Positions 32,617 through 40,698 of a stretch of 51,067 bases of DNA are shown here, in pieces; the first letter of the stretch is position 1, and every line of letters starts with the position of its first letter. The stretch lies in contig JABIUV010000041.1 in the NCBI GenBank assembly GCA_018700895.1, positions 1-51,067 of the forward strand, read 5' to 3'. The DNA comes from Bacteroidota bacterium (GTDB lineage: Bacteria > Bacteroidota > Bacteroidia > NS11-12g > UBA9320). The position numbers and the translations under genes are program-made. Under the pieces are notes generated by a model that worked only from the letters and a program-made list of their open reading frames with translations, was not told the origin of the DNA and made no database searches.

Positions 32617-32632
32617 CACTTAGTAGTAAGTG
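32617..32632. repeat. Small palindrome in the pyrD-sdhC intergenic region
   Basis: CACTTA-GTAG-TAAGTG is a perfect hairpin in the 405-base divergent spacer between pyrD and sdhC, where a regulator could bind. The rest of that spacer is A+T-rich and holds only the two promoter candidates; a 61-codon frame in it (32732-32917) is not credible. Confidence 0.3.
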
Positions 32633-32875
32633 TTTTGTCTATAACAAATAGCTATGTAATTTATGTTTGACTTTTTGTACTTGTCTATAATTGTCATATT
32701 TTCAACTATGCTGAGTTAATACGTTAAAGTTTTGATTGACTGTACAGATAATAGGTGTCTTGTCTTAAATTGCAAATATTACTGCTTTATAAAGACCGAA
32801 ATTACTACTGAATTAAATCAAGATTTCGAAATATTATTAATCTTGGGGCAACGCACTTTCAATATCCTAAAAAAA

Positions 32876-32908
32876 TTTGAGGTCGTTCTAAACACATTGT
32901 TAATTTTG
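32876..32908 (+). promoter_or_regulatory. Candidate promoter of the sdh operon
   Basis: TTTG at 32876-32879 and TAATTTTG at 32901-32908 are 21 bases apart, agreeing with TTG-N(17-23)-TAnnTTTG. The sdhC ATG starts 18 bases beyond. Confidence 0.5.
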
Positions 32909-32926
32909 TTGTTCTAAAACTGTAAT

Positions 32927-33616
32927 ATGGCAAGCAAAAAACAAGGTTTATCAAGTATCGGTCGTAAAGCAATTATGGCCCTTACCGGTTTCTTTCTGAT
33001 GTTCTTTTTACTACAACACTTGAGCATCAACATGATTTCTATAGTAGATGGAGATTTATTCAATGAGGTTTCGCACTTCATGGGTACTAATCCACTCGTG
33101 CAATTTGTATTGCAACCCGTACTTATATTCTCAGTGATATTTCATTTTGCTTGGGGTATGTATTTGGAGTATCAGAATAATCAAGCTCGTGAAGTAAAGT
33201 ACGCTATGTATAAAGGGAGTGCCAATGCGTCTTGGATGAGTCGTAATATGATTGTCTCTGGATTGGCTGTCCTAGCATTTTTAGCGTTGCACTTTTATGA
33301 TTTTTGGATCCCAGAGATCAACGTAAAATATGTACAAGGTGATATGAGCGGTATGCTGCCTGGAGCAGATGAGTTTAGATACTACGAAGAGTTGGTACAC
33401 AAATTTGCAGGACAACCCATCAGAGTAGCTTTATACGTAATTTCATTTGTGATGCTGTCACTCCACCTGTTGCACGGCTTCCAATCGGCATTTCAATCAG
33501 TCGGATACAATAGCACGAAGTATACACCACTGATCAAAAAGCTAGGTAACATTTTTGCGATAGCAGTACCAGCAGGATTTGTTCTTGTAGCTTTAGTTCA
33601 TTTTTTTAATCACTAA
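32927..33616 (+). CDS. sdhC: Succinate dehydrogenase cytochrome b subunit
   Basis: Membrane anchor of B-type succinate:quinone oxidoreductase; it binds two hemes b and reduces menaquinone. The 229-aa product has five membrane helices and the TIGR02046 pattern: KAIMALTGFFLMFFLLQHLSIN (first heme His), a FHFAWGMYLEYQNNQAR loop, HFYDFW and SLHLLHGFQSAFQSVG with further His ligands. It is the first gene of sdhCAB, as usual in Bacteroidota, and no separate sdhD exists. Confidence 0.95.
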   Translation: MASKKQGLSSIGRKAIMALTGFFLMFFLLQHLSINMISIVDGDLFNEVSHFMGTNPLVQFVLQPVLIFSVIFHFAWGMYLEYQNNQAREVKYAMYKGSANASWMSRNMIVSGLAVLAFLALHFYDFWIPEINVKYVQGDMSGMLPGADEFRYYEELVHKFAGQPIRVALYVISFVMLSLHLLHGFQSAFQSVGYNSTKYTPLIKKLGNIFAIAVPAGFVLVALVHFFNH

Positions 33617-33662
33617 CACCTCAGAGTCTTAACTTAACACTTAAAACTTTTAATTTAAAAAT

Positions 33663-35678
33663 ATGTCAACAATAGACGGAAAAGTACCAGCGGGACCCAT
33701 TAAAGATAAGTGGACAACCTATAAGGATAAAGTAAACTTAGTAAATCCAGCCAACAAGCGTAATATTGATATTATCGTGGTAGGTACAGGGCTTGCAGGT
33801 GGAAGTGCTGCAGCTACCTTGGCAGAACAAGGATATAATGTAAAAGCATTTTGCTATCAAGATTCACCGCGAAGAGCACACTCTATCGCAGCTCAAGGTG
33901 GTATAAATGCAGCAAAGAACTATCAAGGTGATGGTGATTCTACTTACAGACTTTTTTATGATACCGTAAAAGGTGGAGATTACAGAAGTAGGGAGGCTAA
34001 TGTGCACAGACTGGCAGAAGTTAGTACCAATATTATAGACCAGTGTGTAGCTCAGGGTGTTCCTTTTGCCAGAGATTATGGTGGATTGCTTGATAATAGA
34101 TCATTTGGTGGGGTATTGGTTTCCAGAACCTTTTATGCCAAAGGACAAACAGGTCAGCAACTGCTACTAGGAGCATACTCAGCAATGAACAGACAGATTG
34201 CTCGTGGAAAGATTCAGATGTTTAACCGACACGAGATGCTTGACCTCGTTATAGTAGATGGTAAAGCTCGTGGAATCATTGCTCGTAACCTAGTGACTGG
34301 CGAGATAGAAAGACATTCGGCTCACGCTGTAGTATTAGGAACAGGTGGATACGGAAATGTGTTCTTCCTCAGTACCAATGCGATGGGGAGTAACACCACT
34401 GCAGCTTGGAAAACCCACAAACGTGGAGCATACTTTGCAAATCCGTGTTACACACAAATACATCCAACGTGTATCCCACGTAGTGGCGACTATCAGAGTA
34501 AGCTTACTCTAATGTCAGAGTCGCTTAGAAATGACGGACGTATTTGGGTTCCTGGACGCAAAGAAGATGTAGAGGCTATCCGCTCAGGAAAGTTGAAACC
34601 AACAGAGATAGCGGAAGAAAACAGAGACTATTACTTGGAGCGTAGATATCCTGCCTTCGGTAATCTAGTGCCACGTGATGTAGCAAGTAGAGCTGCTAAA
34701 GAGCGTTGTGATGCAGGTTTTGGTGTAAATGCAACAGGTGAGGCAGTTTATTTAGATTTCGCTGCGGCTATAGTGCGATATGGAAAGGAACAGGCATTAT
34801 TGAAAGGAGAAAACAATGCCACTGATGCACGCATTAAAGAATTAGGAAAAGAAATAGTAAAGGCCAAGTATGGTAATCTCTTTGATATGTATAAGCAAAT
34901 CACGGCAGATAACCCATACCAAACGCCAATGATGATATATCCTGCCGTACATTATACGATGGGAGGCCTTTGGGTAGACTATAACTTGATGACATCAGTA
35001 CAAGGTTGTTATGCCATCGGAGAGGCCAACTTCTCAGACCACGGAGCGAATAGACTAGGAGCATCGGCCCTTATGCAAGGTTTGGCAGACGGTTACTTCG
35101 TATTGCCATATACCATTGGCGACTATCTATCAAACGATATCCGTACAGGTAAAATATCTACGGACACACCAGAATTTGCCGAAGCAGAAGAAAACGTGAA
35201 GCAACGATTAGAGAGTCTCGTAGGGAATAATGGAACCAAATCTGTAGACTATTACCACAAGAAACTAGGTAATATTATGTGGAATAAGTGTGGTATGAGC
35301 AGAAACGAGCAAGGTCTCAAAGAAGCTATCGCAGAGATAGCAGAGCTAAGAGACGATTTCTACAAAAATGTAAGTGTACCAGGTGGAGCGTATGAGCTCA
35401 ACCAAGAGCTAGAAAAGGCAGGTAGAGTTGCTGATTTCTTAGAGTTGGGTGAATTGTTTGCTAAAGATGCTTTGGATAGAAACGAAAGTTGTGGCGGACA
35501 TTTCCGTGAGGAGTCTGTAGAAGTAGGTGGTCCACAAGATGGCGAAGCTCTACGAGATGATGAAAATTATGCCTACGTCTCTGCTTGGGAGTATAAAGGA
35601 AAGCCAAGTGATGCAGTCCTTCACAAGGAAGAACTGACCTTTAATGATATAAAATTAACGCAAAGAAGCTACAAGTAA
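33663..35678 (+). CDS. sdhA: Succinate dehydrogenase flavoprotein subunit
   Basis: Oxidises succinate to fumarate with covalently bound FAD in complex II. The 671-aa product shows the FAD dinucleotide motif [19 protein letters not shown] at about residue 40, the histidyl-FAD segment [15 protein letters not shown], and catalytic [12 protein letters not shown] and [21 protein letters not shown]. Length agrees with the Bacteroidota B-type enzymes. It lies 46 bases after sdhC and one base before sdhB. Confidence 0.97.
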   Translation: MSTIDGKVPAGPIKDKWTTYKDKVNLVNPANKRNIDIIVVGTGLAGGSAAATLAEQGYNVKAFCYQDSPRRAHSIAAQGGINAAKNYQGDGDSTYRLFYDTVKGGDYRSREANVHRLAEVSTNIIDQCVAQGVPFARDYGGLLDNRSFGGVLVSRTFYAKGQTGQQLLLGAYSAMNRQIARGKIQMFNRHEMLDLVIVDGKARGIIARNLVTGEIERHSAHAVVLGTGGYGNVFFLSTNAMGSNTTAAWKTHKRGAYFANPCYTQIHPTCIPRSGDYQSKLTLMSESLRNDGRIWVPGRKEDVEAIRSGKLKPTEIAEENRDYYLERRYPAFGNLVPRDVASRAAKERCDAGFGVNATGEAVYLDFAAAIVRYGKEQALLKGENNATDARIKELGKEIVKAKYGNLFDMYKQITADNPYQTPMMIYPAVHYTMGGLWVDYNLMTSVQGCYAIGEANFSDHGANRLGASALMQGLADGYFVLPYTIGDYLSNDIRTGKISTDTPEFAEAEENVKQRLESLVGNNGTKSVDYYHKKLGNIMWNKCGMSRNEQGLKEAIAEIAELRDDFYKNVSVPGGAYELNQELEKAGRVADFLELGELFAKDALDRNESCGGHFREESVEVGGPQDGEALRDDENYAYVSAWEYKGKPSDAVLHKEELTFNDIKLTQRSYK

Positions 35679-35679
35679 T

Positions 35680-36432
35680 ATGGATAACATGAATCTTACA
35701 CTCAAAATTTGGAGACAAAAAAGTGCCAACGATAAAGGCAAGATGGTAGACTACAAAGTAGCTGGTATCTCTGAGCATATGTCTTTTTTGGAAATGATGG
35801 ATGTTCTGAATGAGCAGCTTATCAATAGTGGAGAAGAACCGGTTTCTTTTGACCACGACTGTAGAGAAGGAATATGCGGCAGTTGCTCTATGTTTATTAA
35901 TGGAGAAGCCCACGGTCCAGTAAAAGGAACGACAACGTGCCAATTACATATGCGTAGTTTCAATGATGGTGATACGATATACATAGAGCCATTCAGAGCG
36001 AAAGCATTTCCAGTAATCAAAGACTTGGTGGTAAACCGAAGCTCTTTTGATAGAATTCAACACTCTGGAGGTTTTATATCTGTAAATACGAGTGGAAATA
36101 CGCAAGACGCTAATGCTACACCTATACCTAAACATGATGCGGATCTAGCAATGGATGCTGCTGCGTGCATAGGCTGTGGTGCTTGTGTAGCAACGTGTAA
36201 AAACAGTAGTGCTATGCTATTCGTAGGAGCCAAAGTTTCACAATATGCCTTATTACCACAAGGGCAGGTAGAAGCTAAGGAGCGAGCACAGAATATGGTT
36301 GCCCAAATGGATGCAGAAGGATTTGGTAATTGTACCAATACTGGAGCTTGTGAGGTAGAATGTCCCAAAGGCATTTCGCTAAGCAATATCGCGAGAATGA
36401 ATCGTGAGTTTTTGAGTGGAGCTATAAAGTAA
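35680..36432 (+). CDS. sdhB: Succinate dehydrogenase iron-sulfur subunit
   Basis: Passes electrons from FAD to heme b through three clusters. The 250-aa product has [19 protein letters not shown] with three cysteines of the [2Fe-2S] site and a fourth in [21 protein letters not shown] for [4Fe-4S], and [20 protein letters not shown] for the remaining cluster. The start is one base after the sdhA stop; the gene ends the operon, ahead of a hairpin at 36455-36472. Confidence 0.97.
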   Translation: MDNMNLTLKIWRQKSANDKGKMVDYKVAGISEHMSFLEMMDVLNEQLINSGEEPVSFDHDCREGICGSCSMFINGEAHGPVKGTTTCQLHMRSFNDGDTIYIEPFRAKAFPVIKDLVVNRSSFDRIQHSGGFISVNTSGNTQDANATPIPKHDADLAMDAAACIGCGACVATCKNSSAMLFVGAKVSQYALLPQGQVEAKERAQNMVAQMDAEGFGNCTNTGACEVECPKGISLSNIARMNREFLSGAIK

Positions 36433-36454
36433 GTTCAGATTCACTTCTTGATAC

Positions 36455-36472
36455 ATTCCGCTGTCGCGGAAT
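36455..36472. terminator. Hairpin after sdhB, possible terminator or repeat
   Basis: ATTCCGC-TGTC-GCGGAAT is a perfect seven-base stem with a four-base loop, in the 182-base spacer between sdhB and ribE. No U-run follows, so it could be a dispersed palindromic repeat rather than a Rho-independent terminator. Nothing else is seen in the spacer. Confidence 0.4.
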
Positions 36473-36614
36473 ACTCGAAATGACAAGAGCTTCGATAACT
36501 AAAAGCATTGTTGTAAAGTACTTTGTCAGTGCAAGTAATTTTGTAGAAAAGTGAAATTTATCGAGAACGGAGTAATGCCAAAGCTTAAACTTAGACTTAA
36601 ATTTAATCTTATCC

Positions 36615-37223
36615 ATGTTCAGCGGAATAATAGAAACCATAGCAACCCTAAAGCTCATAGAGCAGGAGGGAACTAATATCACCTTCACTTTTGAGAGTGA
36701 GTTTACTCATGAGCTTAAAATAGACCAAAGCATAGCTCACAATGGAGTGTGCCTTACTGTTGTGGCTATAGATGATGACGACTATAAGGTTACAGCGATA
36801 GACGAAACACTCAGACTTACCAATCTTGGTAAGTTGAAAGTAGGAGATAAGATCAATTTTGAGCGATGTATTCGTATGAATGATCGCCTAGATGGCCATA
36901 TCGTACAAGGACACGTGGATGGCAAAGCACACGTTCTATCTGTCACCGACAAAGATGGAAGCTGGGAGTATGAGTTTGAGCTCGACAATGACTTTACAGA
37001 CATTAATGGTCACGCACCAGATAAGCTCATCATACACAAGGGATCTGTTACCATAAATGGTACAAGCCTTACCGTAACTCACGTATCTGACCGTACATTT
37101 GGTGTAGCCATCATTCCCTATACGTACAAGCATACCAATTTCCATACGCTGCTAGTAGGTAGTACGGTGAATATAGAGCTAGACGTACTTGGTAAGTATG
37201 TCGCGAGGTTAACGAGTAAGTAG
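36615..37223 (+). CDS. ribE: Riboflavin synthase, alpha subunit
   Basis: Converts two 6,7-dimethyl-8-ribityllumazines to riboflavin and its precursor. The 202-aa product starts MFSGIIETIATL, then NGVCLTVVAID, GHIVQGHVDG at about 95 and GTSLTVTHV, IPYTYKHTNFHTL and VNIELDVLGKYVARL, the duplicated lumazine-binding domain pair. No FMN riboswitch is visible in the leader; this is unlike many riboflavin genes in other phyla. Confidence 0.95.
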   Translation: MFSGIIETIATLKLIEQEGTNITFTFESEFTHELKIDQSIAHNGVCLTVVAIDDDDYKVTAIDETLRLTNLGKLKVGDKINFERCIRMNDRLDGHIVQGHVDGKAHVLSVTDKDGSWEYEFELDNDFTDINGHAPDKLIIHKGSVTINGTSLTVTHVSDRTFGVAIIPYTYKHTNFHTLLVGSTVNIELDVLGKYVARLTSK

Positions 37224-37248
37224 TGCTTTTTTTTCTTATTTTCGGGCG

Positions 37249-37563
37249 ATGACTTATGTATCATTAGCCTTACTATTTCTGTTAGCTCTTGTCGTATCTT
37301 TTTACATCCAACTTAGAAGACAATTGGTTTTGGGATATGATTACTTTATAGAAACAAGAGAAATCAGTAAATTTAGACTTGATGAACTTAACTATAGTTT
37401 TCAATCTGATTTTTGCGTTTCTTTGATTAAATTACAAGAAGATCAGACCTTTATGGAATTCCGTTGTGTAAAGGAGAAGTTTGGTGAGTTGAGTAAATTA
37501 CGAACCATTCTATTAATCGGAATTACCTTATTCCTGGCCTCTTTACTTTTTCAAATAATATAA
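37249..37563 (+). CDS. Small membrane protein (104 aa), unknown
   Basis: Two membrane helices frame a soluble loop: residues 2-22 (YVSLALLFLLALVVSFYIQL) and about 83-102 (ILLIGITLFLASLLF). The central loop is mixed-charge with YDYFIETREISKFRLDEL. I do not recognise a family. It lies four bases upstream of the YARHG lipoprotein gene and so is probably co-transcribed with it. Confidence 0.65.
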   Translation: MTYVSLALLFLLALVVSFYIQLRRQLVLGYDYFIETREISKFRLDELNYSFQSDFCVSLIKLQEDQTFMEFRCVKEKFGELSKLRTILLIGITLFLASLLFQII

Positions 37564-37567
37564 AGCA

Positions 37568-38620
37568 ATGAAAAATCTTATCCTAATCAGCGTGCTGTTC
37601 TTAGCAGCCTGCACGTCTGCCATCAAAGACGAAAAAACCGAAAAAGAAAACCCCGCAACTGCAGAACCGGAGGTGATGGAGGATTTTCGACCGGAGCCAA
37701 CTGAGAATTTATCGGTGCAATCCAGAGAAGATCTGATTGGTTATTGGGTGGGGTGGTTTGAGCATAATCTTTCGGAAACAGAAAAGCAAGCATTGTACGA
37801 TGTGGGAGACTATCCAAGCTATAATAAGATTAATATTTCAGTAGACAGAATAGAAGAAGATAGTGTTTTTGGACATAGCGTAGTAGCTAATAACAATAGG
37901 CCCTTTAAAGGTGTTCTGGAGTCTACCGATGCGTATTATGCATTTGATGTGCTGGAGCCAGGAGATGATAAACATGATGGGCGTTTTAAGTTCAGAATAG
38001 AACGAAACGACTCATTTGTTAACGGTAATTGGATGGCATTTGATAACACCTTAAAGGTTTACAAAAGAAAATACAAGCTTAAAAAAAGAATTTATAAGTA
38101 CGACGCCACAAACGAGTTAGAAGATTGGTTCGTAGATGAAGAAAAGCATCCTGAGAGGGATTCTATTGATCTTGTAAATCTTTTGGACGGTAGGTCGTGG
38201 GAAGAAGCTCTCAAAAGCTTTAATGGTCATTCAGACTCGGTGATGCAAAGAATGACATAAGATGATAAGTTAGAAGAGCTTGAACAATTATTGGCAGAAA
38301 TAAATGAAACAGAATATGAGTTCTATATGGCCACTGATATGTCAGTTGATTTGAATTCAAGTACTGATACTCTAAAGGGAGAAGTAGTATACGAGATGTC
38401 CAAAGCAGACATTTATATTCTTAGAAATTCCATTTTTGCTCGACACGGGTATTCATTCAAGAAAAAAGATTTACGAAGCTATTTTGATAGAATGTCTTGG
38501 TATATCCCAGTCCACGCCAACATACGGGCAGAGTTGACAGAATTAGAGAAAAAAAACATAGAAATTCTCCTCGCCTACGAAGAGCATGCAGAGGAATACT
38601 ATGATTCTTTTGGCCGCTAG
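37568..38620 (+). pseudogene. YARHG-domain lipoprotein interrupted by an in-frame stop
   Basis: One coding frame carries a lipoprotein signal (FLAACTS, Cys15), a linker with Pro/Glu, a beta-rich middle (LIGYWVGWFEHNLSETEKQAL, HDGRFKFRIERNDSFVNGNW), then a TAA at 38258-38260, and continues in the same frame with DDKLEELEQLLAEINE and a C-terminal YARHG domain (ILRNSIFARHGYSFKKKDLR, then FDRMSWY). Removing the stop gives 350 aa. A single base change such as CAA or GAA to TAA explains it. Alternatives are two cistrons (the downstream half would begin at TTG 38291 and lack a signal) or stop read-through. The function of YARHG proteins is unknown, but most are extracytoplasmic. Confidence 0.8.
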
Positions 38621-39244
38621 ATGAAATCCAAAGTACTTAATGGTTTATTACTAGCTATTCTGGCTTGGTTTAGCTACTTGCTCCTTCTTATTTCATTACA
38701 ATACATCCCATTCAGCAGCGATGCGGCGTTCTTGCGTATCAAGATAGATGAAGTAAAAATTTGGTATTACATACCTTTTTTTAAATTTCATGTATTTACA
38801 TCAGCTATCTTATTGATAGCTGGTTTCACGCAATTTAGTAGGTGGATTAGAACCAAGTTTAGAAATGTTCATCGCTACCTCGGATGGGCTTATATCGTGA
38901 TTTTATTGCTGTTTTCAGCACCTTCAGGCTTGGTGCTTGGTTATCACGCCAATGGAGGATGGACCAGTCAACTTGCTTTTATGCTTTTGGGAGTGCTCTG
39001 GATTTATACTACTATCCGAGCCTTGAGGTTTGCCATCAAGAAAGACTGGCGTAGACACCAGAACTTTATGATACGCAGTTACGCACTAACCCTATCGGCC
39101 ATCTCCTTACGATTATTTAAGTATGTCATCGTTTTTATTTGGCATCCACTGCCAATGGATACGTATCGATTAGTGGCGTGGTTAGGCTGGGTAGTGAATC
39201 TTGTAATAGCTGAGGTGATTATTTATAGAAAGGATAAGAGATGA
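38621..39244 (+). CDS. DUF2306 membrane protein
   Basis: A 207-aa integral membrane protein with six or so hydrophobic segments; FKFHVFTSAILLIAGFTQF, RNVHRYLGWAYI, GFLALGVLWIYTT-type helices and KKDWRRHQNFMIRSYALTLSAI correspond to the DUF2306 family, whose conserved His and Arg residues lie near helix ends. The role is unknown. Its ATG follows the TAG of the YARHG gene directly. Confidence 0.87.
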   Translation: MKSKVLNGLLLAILAWFSYLLLLISLQYIPFSSDAAFLRIKIDEVKIWYYIPFFKFHVFTSAILLIAGFTQFSRWIRTKFRNVHRYLGWAYIVILLLFSAPSGLVLGYHANGGWTSQLAFMLLGVLWIYTTIRALRFAIKKDWRRHQNFMIRSYALTLSAISLRLFKYVIVFIWHPLPMDTYRLVAWLGWVVNLVIAEVIIYRKDKR

Positions 39245-39247
39245 CCG

Positions 39248-39547
39248 TTATTTATCACGCTTATTAGTCAAATCTATTACTAATTGGTCTAGTTGTGTGC
39301 TATCTGCACGCAAACTTTCGATATAGTCTTTAGCCTTACTTTTTTTGATATGCTTGACCATTCTGTTGGCTGTTTCAATGTCTATATCTGGAATGGTGAT
39401 GTATGATTCCCAGTCACGAGCACTCGATTTAAATCCTTTCGGAAAATGACCACGCTTATGTTGTTCAAACTGCATAGCAAAGTCGGTGGTGCTTCCGGTG
39501 TAAAAGGTTTCGGTGGATTTGGAATGTATGATATAGAATGTTGCCAT
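39248..39547 (-). CDS. GIY-YIG nuclease-like protein
   Basis: A 99-aa protein with the GIY-YIG fold: TFYIIHSKSTETFYTGSTTD supplies the two beta-strands with the YIG/YTG variant, then QHKRGHFPKGFKSSARDW with Arg and the Tyr-containing helix. Such small GIY-YIG proteins are abundant in Bacteroidota; whether they cut DNA is not known. It converges with DUF2306 (three bases between stops). Confidence 0.85.
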   Translation of the reverse strand: MATFYIIHSKSTETFYTGSTTDFAMQFEQHKRGHFPKGFKSSARDWESYITIPDIDIETANRMVKHIKKSKAKDYIESLRADSTQLDQLVIDLTNKRDK

Positions 39548-39576
39548 AATTATGGGTGTAAAGGTAATACGTATTT

Positions 39577-39610
39577 AAAAACAAAAAGCCCCAACTGGAC
39601 CAGTTGAGGC
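39577..39610 (-). terminator. Rho-independent terminator for the tRNA-Leu transcript
   Basis: Read on the minus strand: a stem GCCTCAACTGG pairing with CCAGTTGGGGC (overlapping loop) directly followed by TTTTTGTTTTT. It lies nine bases after the tRNA-Leu 3' end. Confidence 0.75.
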
Positions 39611-39619
39611 TATGATTTG

Positions 39620-39703
39620 TACTCGGGACGGGACTTGAACCCGTACGACCGTGAGGTCATTGGATTTTAAGTCCAACGTGTCTACCAATTCCACCACCCA
39701 AGC
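39620..39703 (-). tRNA. tRNA-Leu (UAA anticodon)
   Basis: An 84-base class II tRNA: acceptor GCTTGGG pairs with CCCGAGT (with G-U pairs), the anticodon stem TTGGA/TCCAA surrounds the loop CTTAAAA with anticodon TAA, a long variable arm follows (GACCTCACGGTC), then the T-arm containing GGTTCAAGTCC. CCA is not encoded. A decayed second copy lies 73 bases upstream in the transcript direction. Confidence 0.95.
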
Positions 39704-39756
39704 ATACAATCTGCATTAAACAGATTATAAAATCGTTATACATCTACTAAATGCAA

Positions 39757-39777
39757 CCCGACAATTCGGGATTTTTT
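39757..39777 (+). terminator. Hairpin with T-run between the tRNA-Leu copies
   Basis: CCCGA-CAAT-TCGGG-A-TTTTTT. It looks like a plus-strand terminator, but no plus-strand gene ends nearby, so it may be a remnant or a repeat related to the palindrome at 39827. Confidence 0.45.
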
Positions 39778-39857
39778 ACTTGGTACGACCGTGAGGTCAT
39801 TGGAAATTAAGTCCAAAGTGTGTACCTCCCGATAGCTATCGGGACCACCACTCAAGC
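39777..39857 (-). pseudogene. tRNA-Leu pseudogene carrying an inserted palindrome
   Basis: Decayed duplicate of tRNA-Leu(UAA). The anticodon arm (TTGGA-CTTAATT-TCCAA, anticodon still TAA), variable arm (GACCTCACGGTC) and both acceptor ends are recognisable, but the T-arm, about 20 bases, has been lost and an 18-base palindrome has been inserted in the D-loop. It cannot fold as a functional tRNA. Confidence 0.8.
39827..39844. repeat. Perfect 18-base palindrome
   Basis: TCCCGATAGCTATCGGGA reads the same on both strands. It interrupts the D-loop of the tRNA-Leu copy. I saw no other copy in the window; palindromes of this type are dispersed repeats in some Bacteroidota (recollection, not verified). 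Confidence 0.75.
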
Positions 39858-39918
39858 GTATAAAATCTCCAAATCTATGATTTGGGAAGATTTTAACGTA
39901 CTTAAAATACGTAGCAAC

Positions 39919-39943
39919 AAAAAAAGGGATAAATCCCCTTTTT
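39919..39943. terminator. Terminator following tRNA-Gly
   Basis: AAAAAGGG...CCCTTTTT palindrome with A/T runs on both sides; on the minus strand a T7 run follows the stem, seven bases after the tRNA-Gly 3' end. Confidence 0.65.
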
Positions 39944-39949
39944 AGTTTG

Positions 39950-40022
39950 AGCGAAAGACGAGATTCGAACTCGCGACCCCCACCTTGGCAAGGTGATGCT
40001 CTACCAGCTGAGCTACTTTCGC
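39950..40022 (-). tRNA. tRNA-Gly (GCC anticodon)
   Basis: A 73-base tRNA with acceptor GCGAAAG/CTTTCGC, D-arm GCTCAGCTGGTAGAGC, anticodon arm CACCT-TGCCAAG-type with loop TTGCCAA (anticodon GCC) and T-arm GAGTTCGAATCTC. CCA is not encoded. It precedes the tRNA-Leu copies on the same strand. Confidence 0.97.
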
Positions 40023-40107
40023 TTAATTTACTTGTGAAAGAACGTTGTATCTCTTGCTAAGCGGCTGCAAAAATAAACCGCAATTTTACTCCTGCAACGA
40101 GTTTTTA

Positions 40108-40698
40108 CTATTTTTTTAATATTTCAATAAAGTACTCTTTGCCTTGCCGTGGAGCTATGCTGTCTACAGATATTTCTAACCGTAATATTTCAAATTGTGT
40201 GTTAAACAATTTGCGATATTCTTCTTCCGTTCCACCGTACGGTGGACCTTCTGTTTTTGGTGTATTAAATAATACTCCTGCGATTTTTCCGCCTGGTTTC
40301 AGAATACTATGCATCTTACTCACGTAAGCTGCTCTCAGCTTTGGCTCGATAGCACAAAAAAAGGTTTGCTCCAGCACAAGGTCAAAAGTTTTATCCAGTT
40401 CAAAAAAGTCAGCAAGGAGATATTGACTCACAGGGAACTCAGGGTTACGCTTAACAAAGTTTTGCTTTGCTTCCGGAGCATAATCTAGGGCGTAAACATT
40501 GCGATATCCTTGGCCATAAAGATAAGCAACCTCATAAGCATTGCCAGCCCCGGGAACTAGGATATAAGCATTTTTATCATAATTTGTTTCTACAAAGTCC
40601 GTGTGGATTTTATTTGGATATCCGATATCCCATCCTGTTTTATTGTTCAGGTATCGGTTATTCCAATACGCTGCATTTAAGGTATTATCCTCCTGCAT
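40108..40698 (-). CDS. TPMT-family SAM-dependent methyltransferase
   Basis: A 196-aa methyltransferase of the thiopurine S-methyltransferase family: AYWNNRYLNNKTGWDIG at the N-terminus, VPGAGNAYEVAYL as SAM-binding motif I (about residue 48), VLEQTFFCAIEP and YEEYRKLF-like C-terminal part. Bacterial relatives methylate small thiols, selenium or tellurium compounds; the substrate here is unknown. The start overlaps the upstream barrel gene by 14 bases, so the two are coupled. Confidence 0.9.
   Translation of the reverse strand: MQEDNTLNAAYWNNRYLNNKTGWDIGYPNKIHTDFVETNYDKNAYILVPGAGNAYEVAYLYGQGYRNVYALDYAPEAKQNFVKRNPEFPVSQYLLADFFELDKTFDLVLEQTFFCAIEPKLRAAYVSKMHSILKPGGKIAGVLFNTPKTEGPPYGGTEEEYRKLFNTQFEILRLEISVDSIAPRQGKEYFIEILKK

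Noticed and set aside
32732-32917. 61-codon plus-strand frame before sdhC
   Set aside because: It has no family-like pattern and lies over the candidate sdh promoter; chance in A+T-rich DNA.
36433-36614. FMN riboswitch upstream of ribE
   Set aside because: I looked for the conserved FMN aptamer segments and found none; only a short hairpin.
38291-38620. Separate gene starting at TTG with a YARHG domain
   Set aside because: It lies in the same frame as the preceding lipoprotein, has no signal peptide of its own, and reads through upstream to the TAA without a plausible start.
39620-39857. tRNA-Leu duplication as an integrase attachment site (att repeat)
   Set aside because: The copy is not a short 3'-end repeat, no integrase or element lies between the copies, and the changes are internal to the tRNA.
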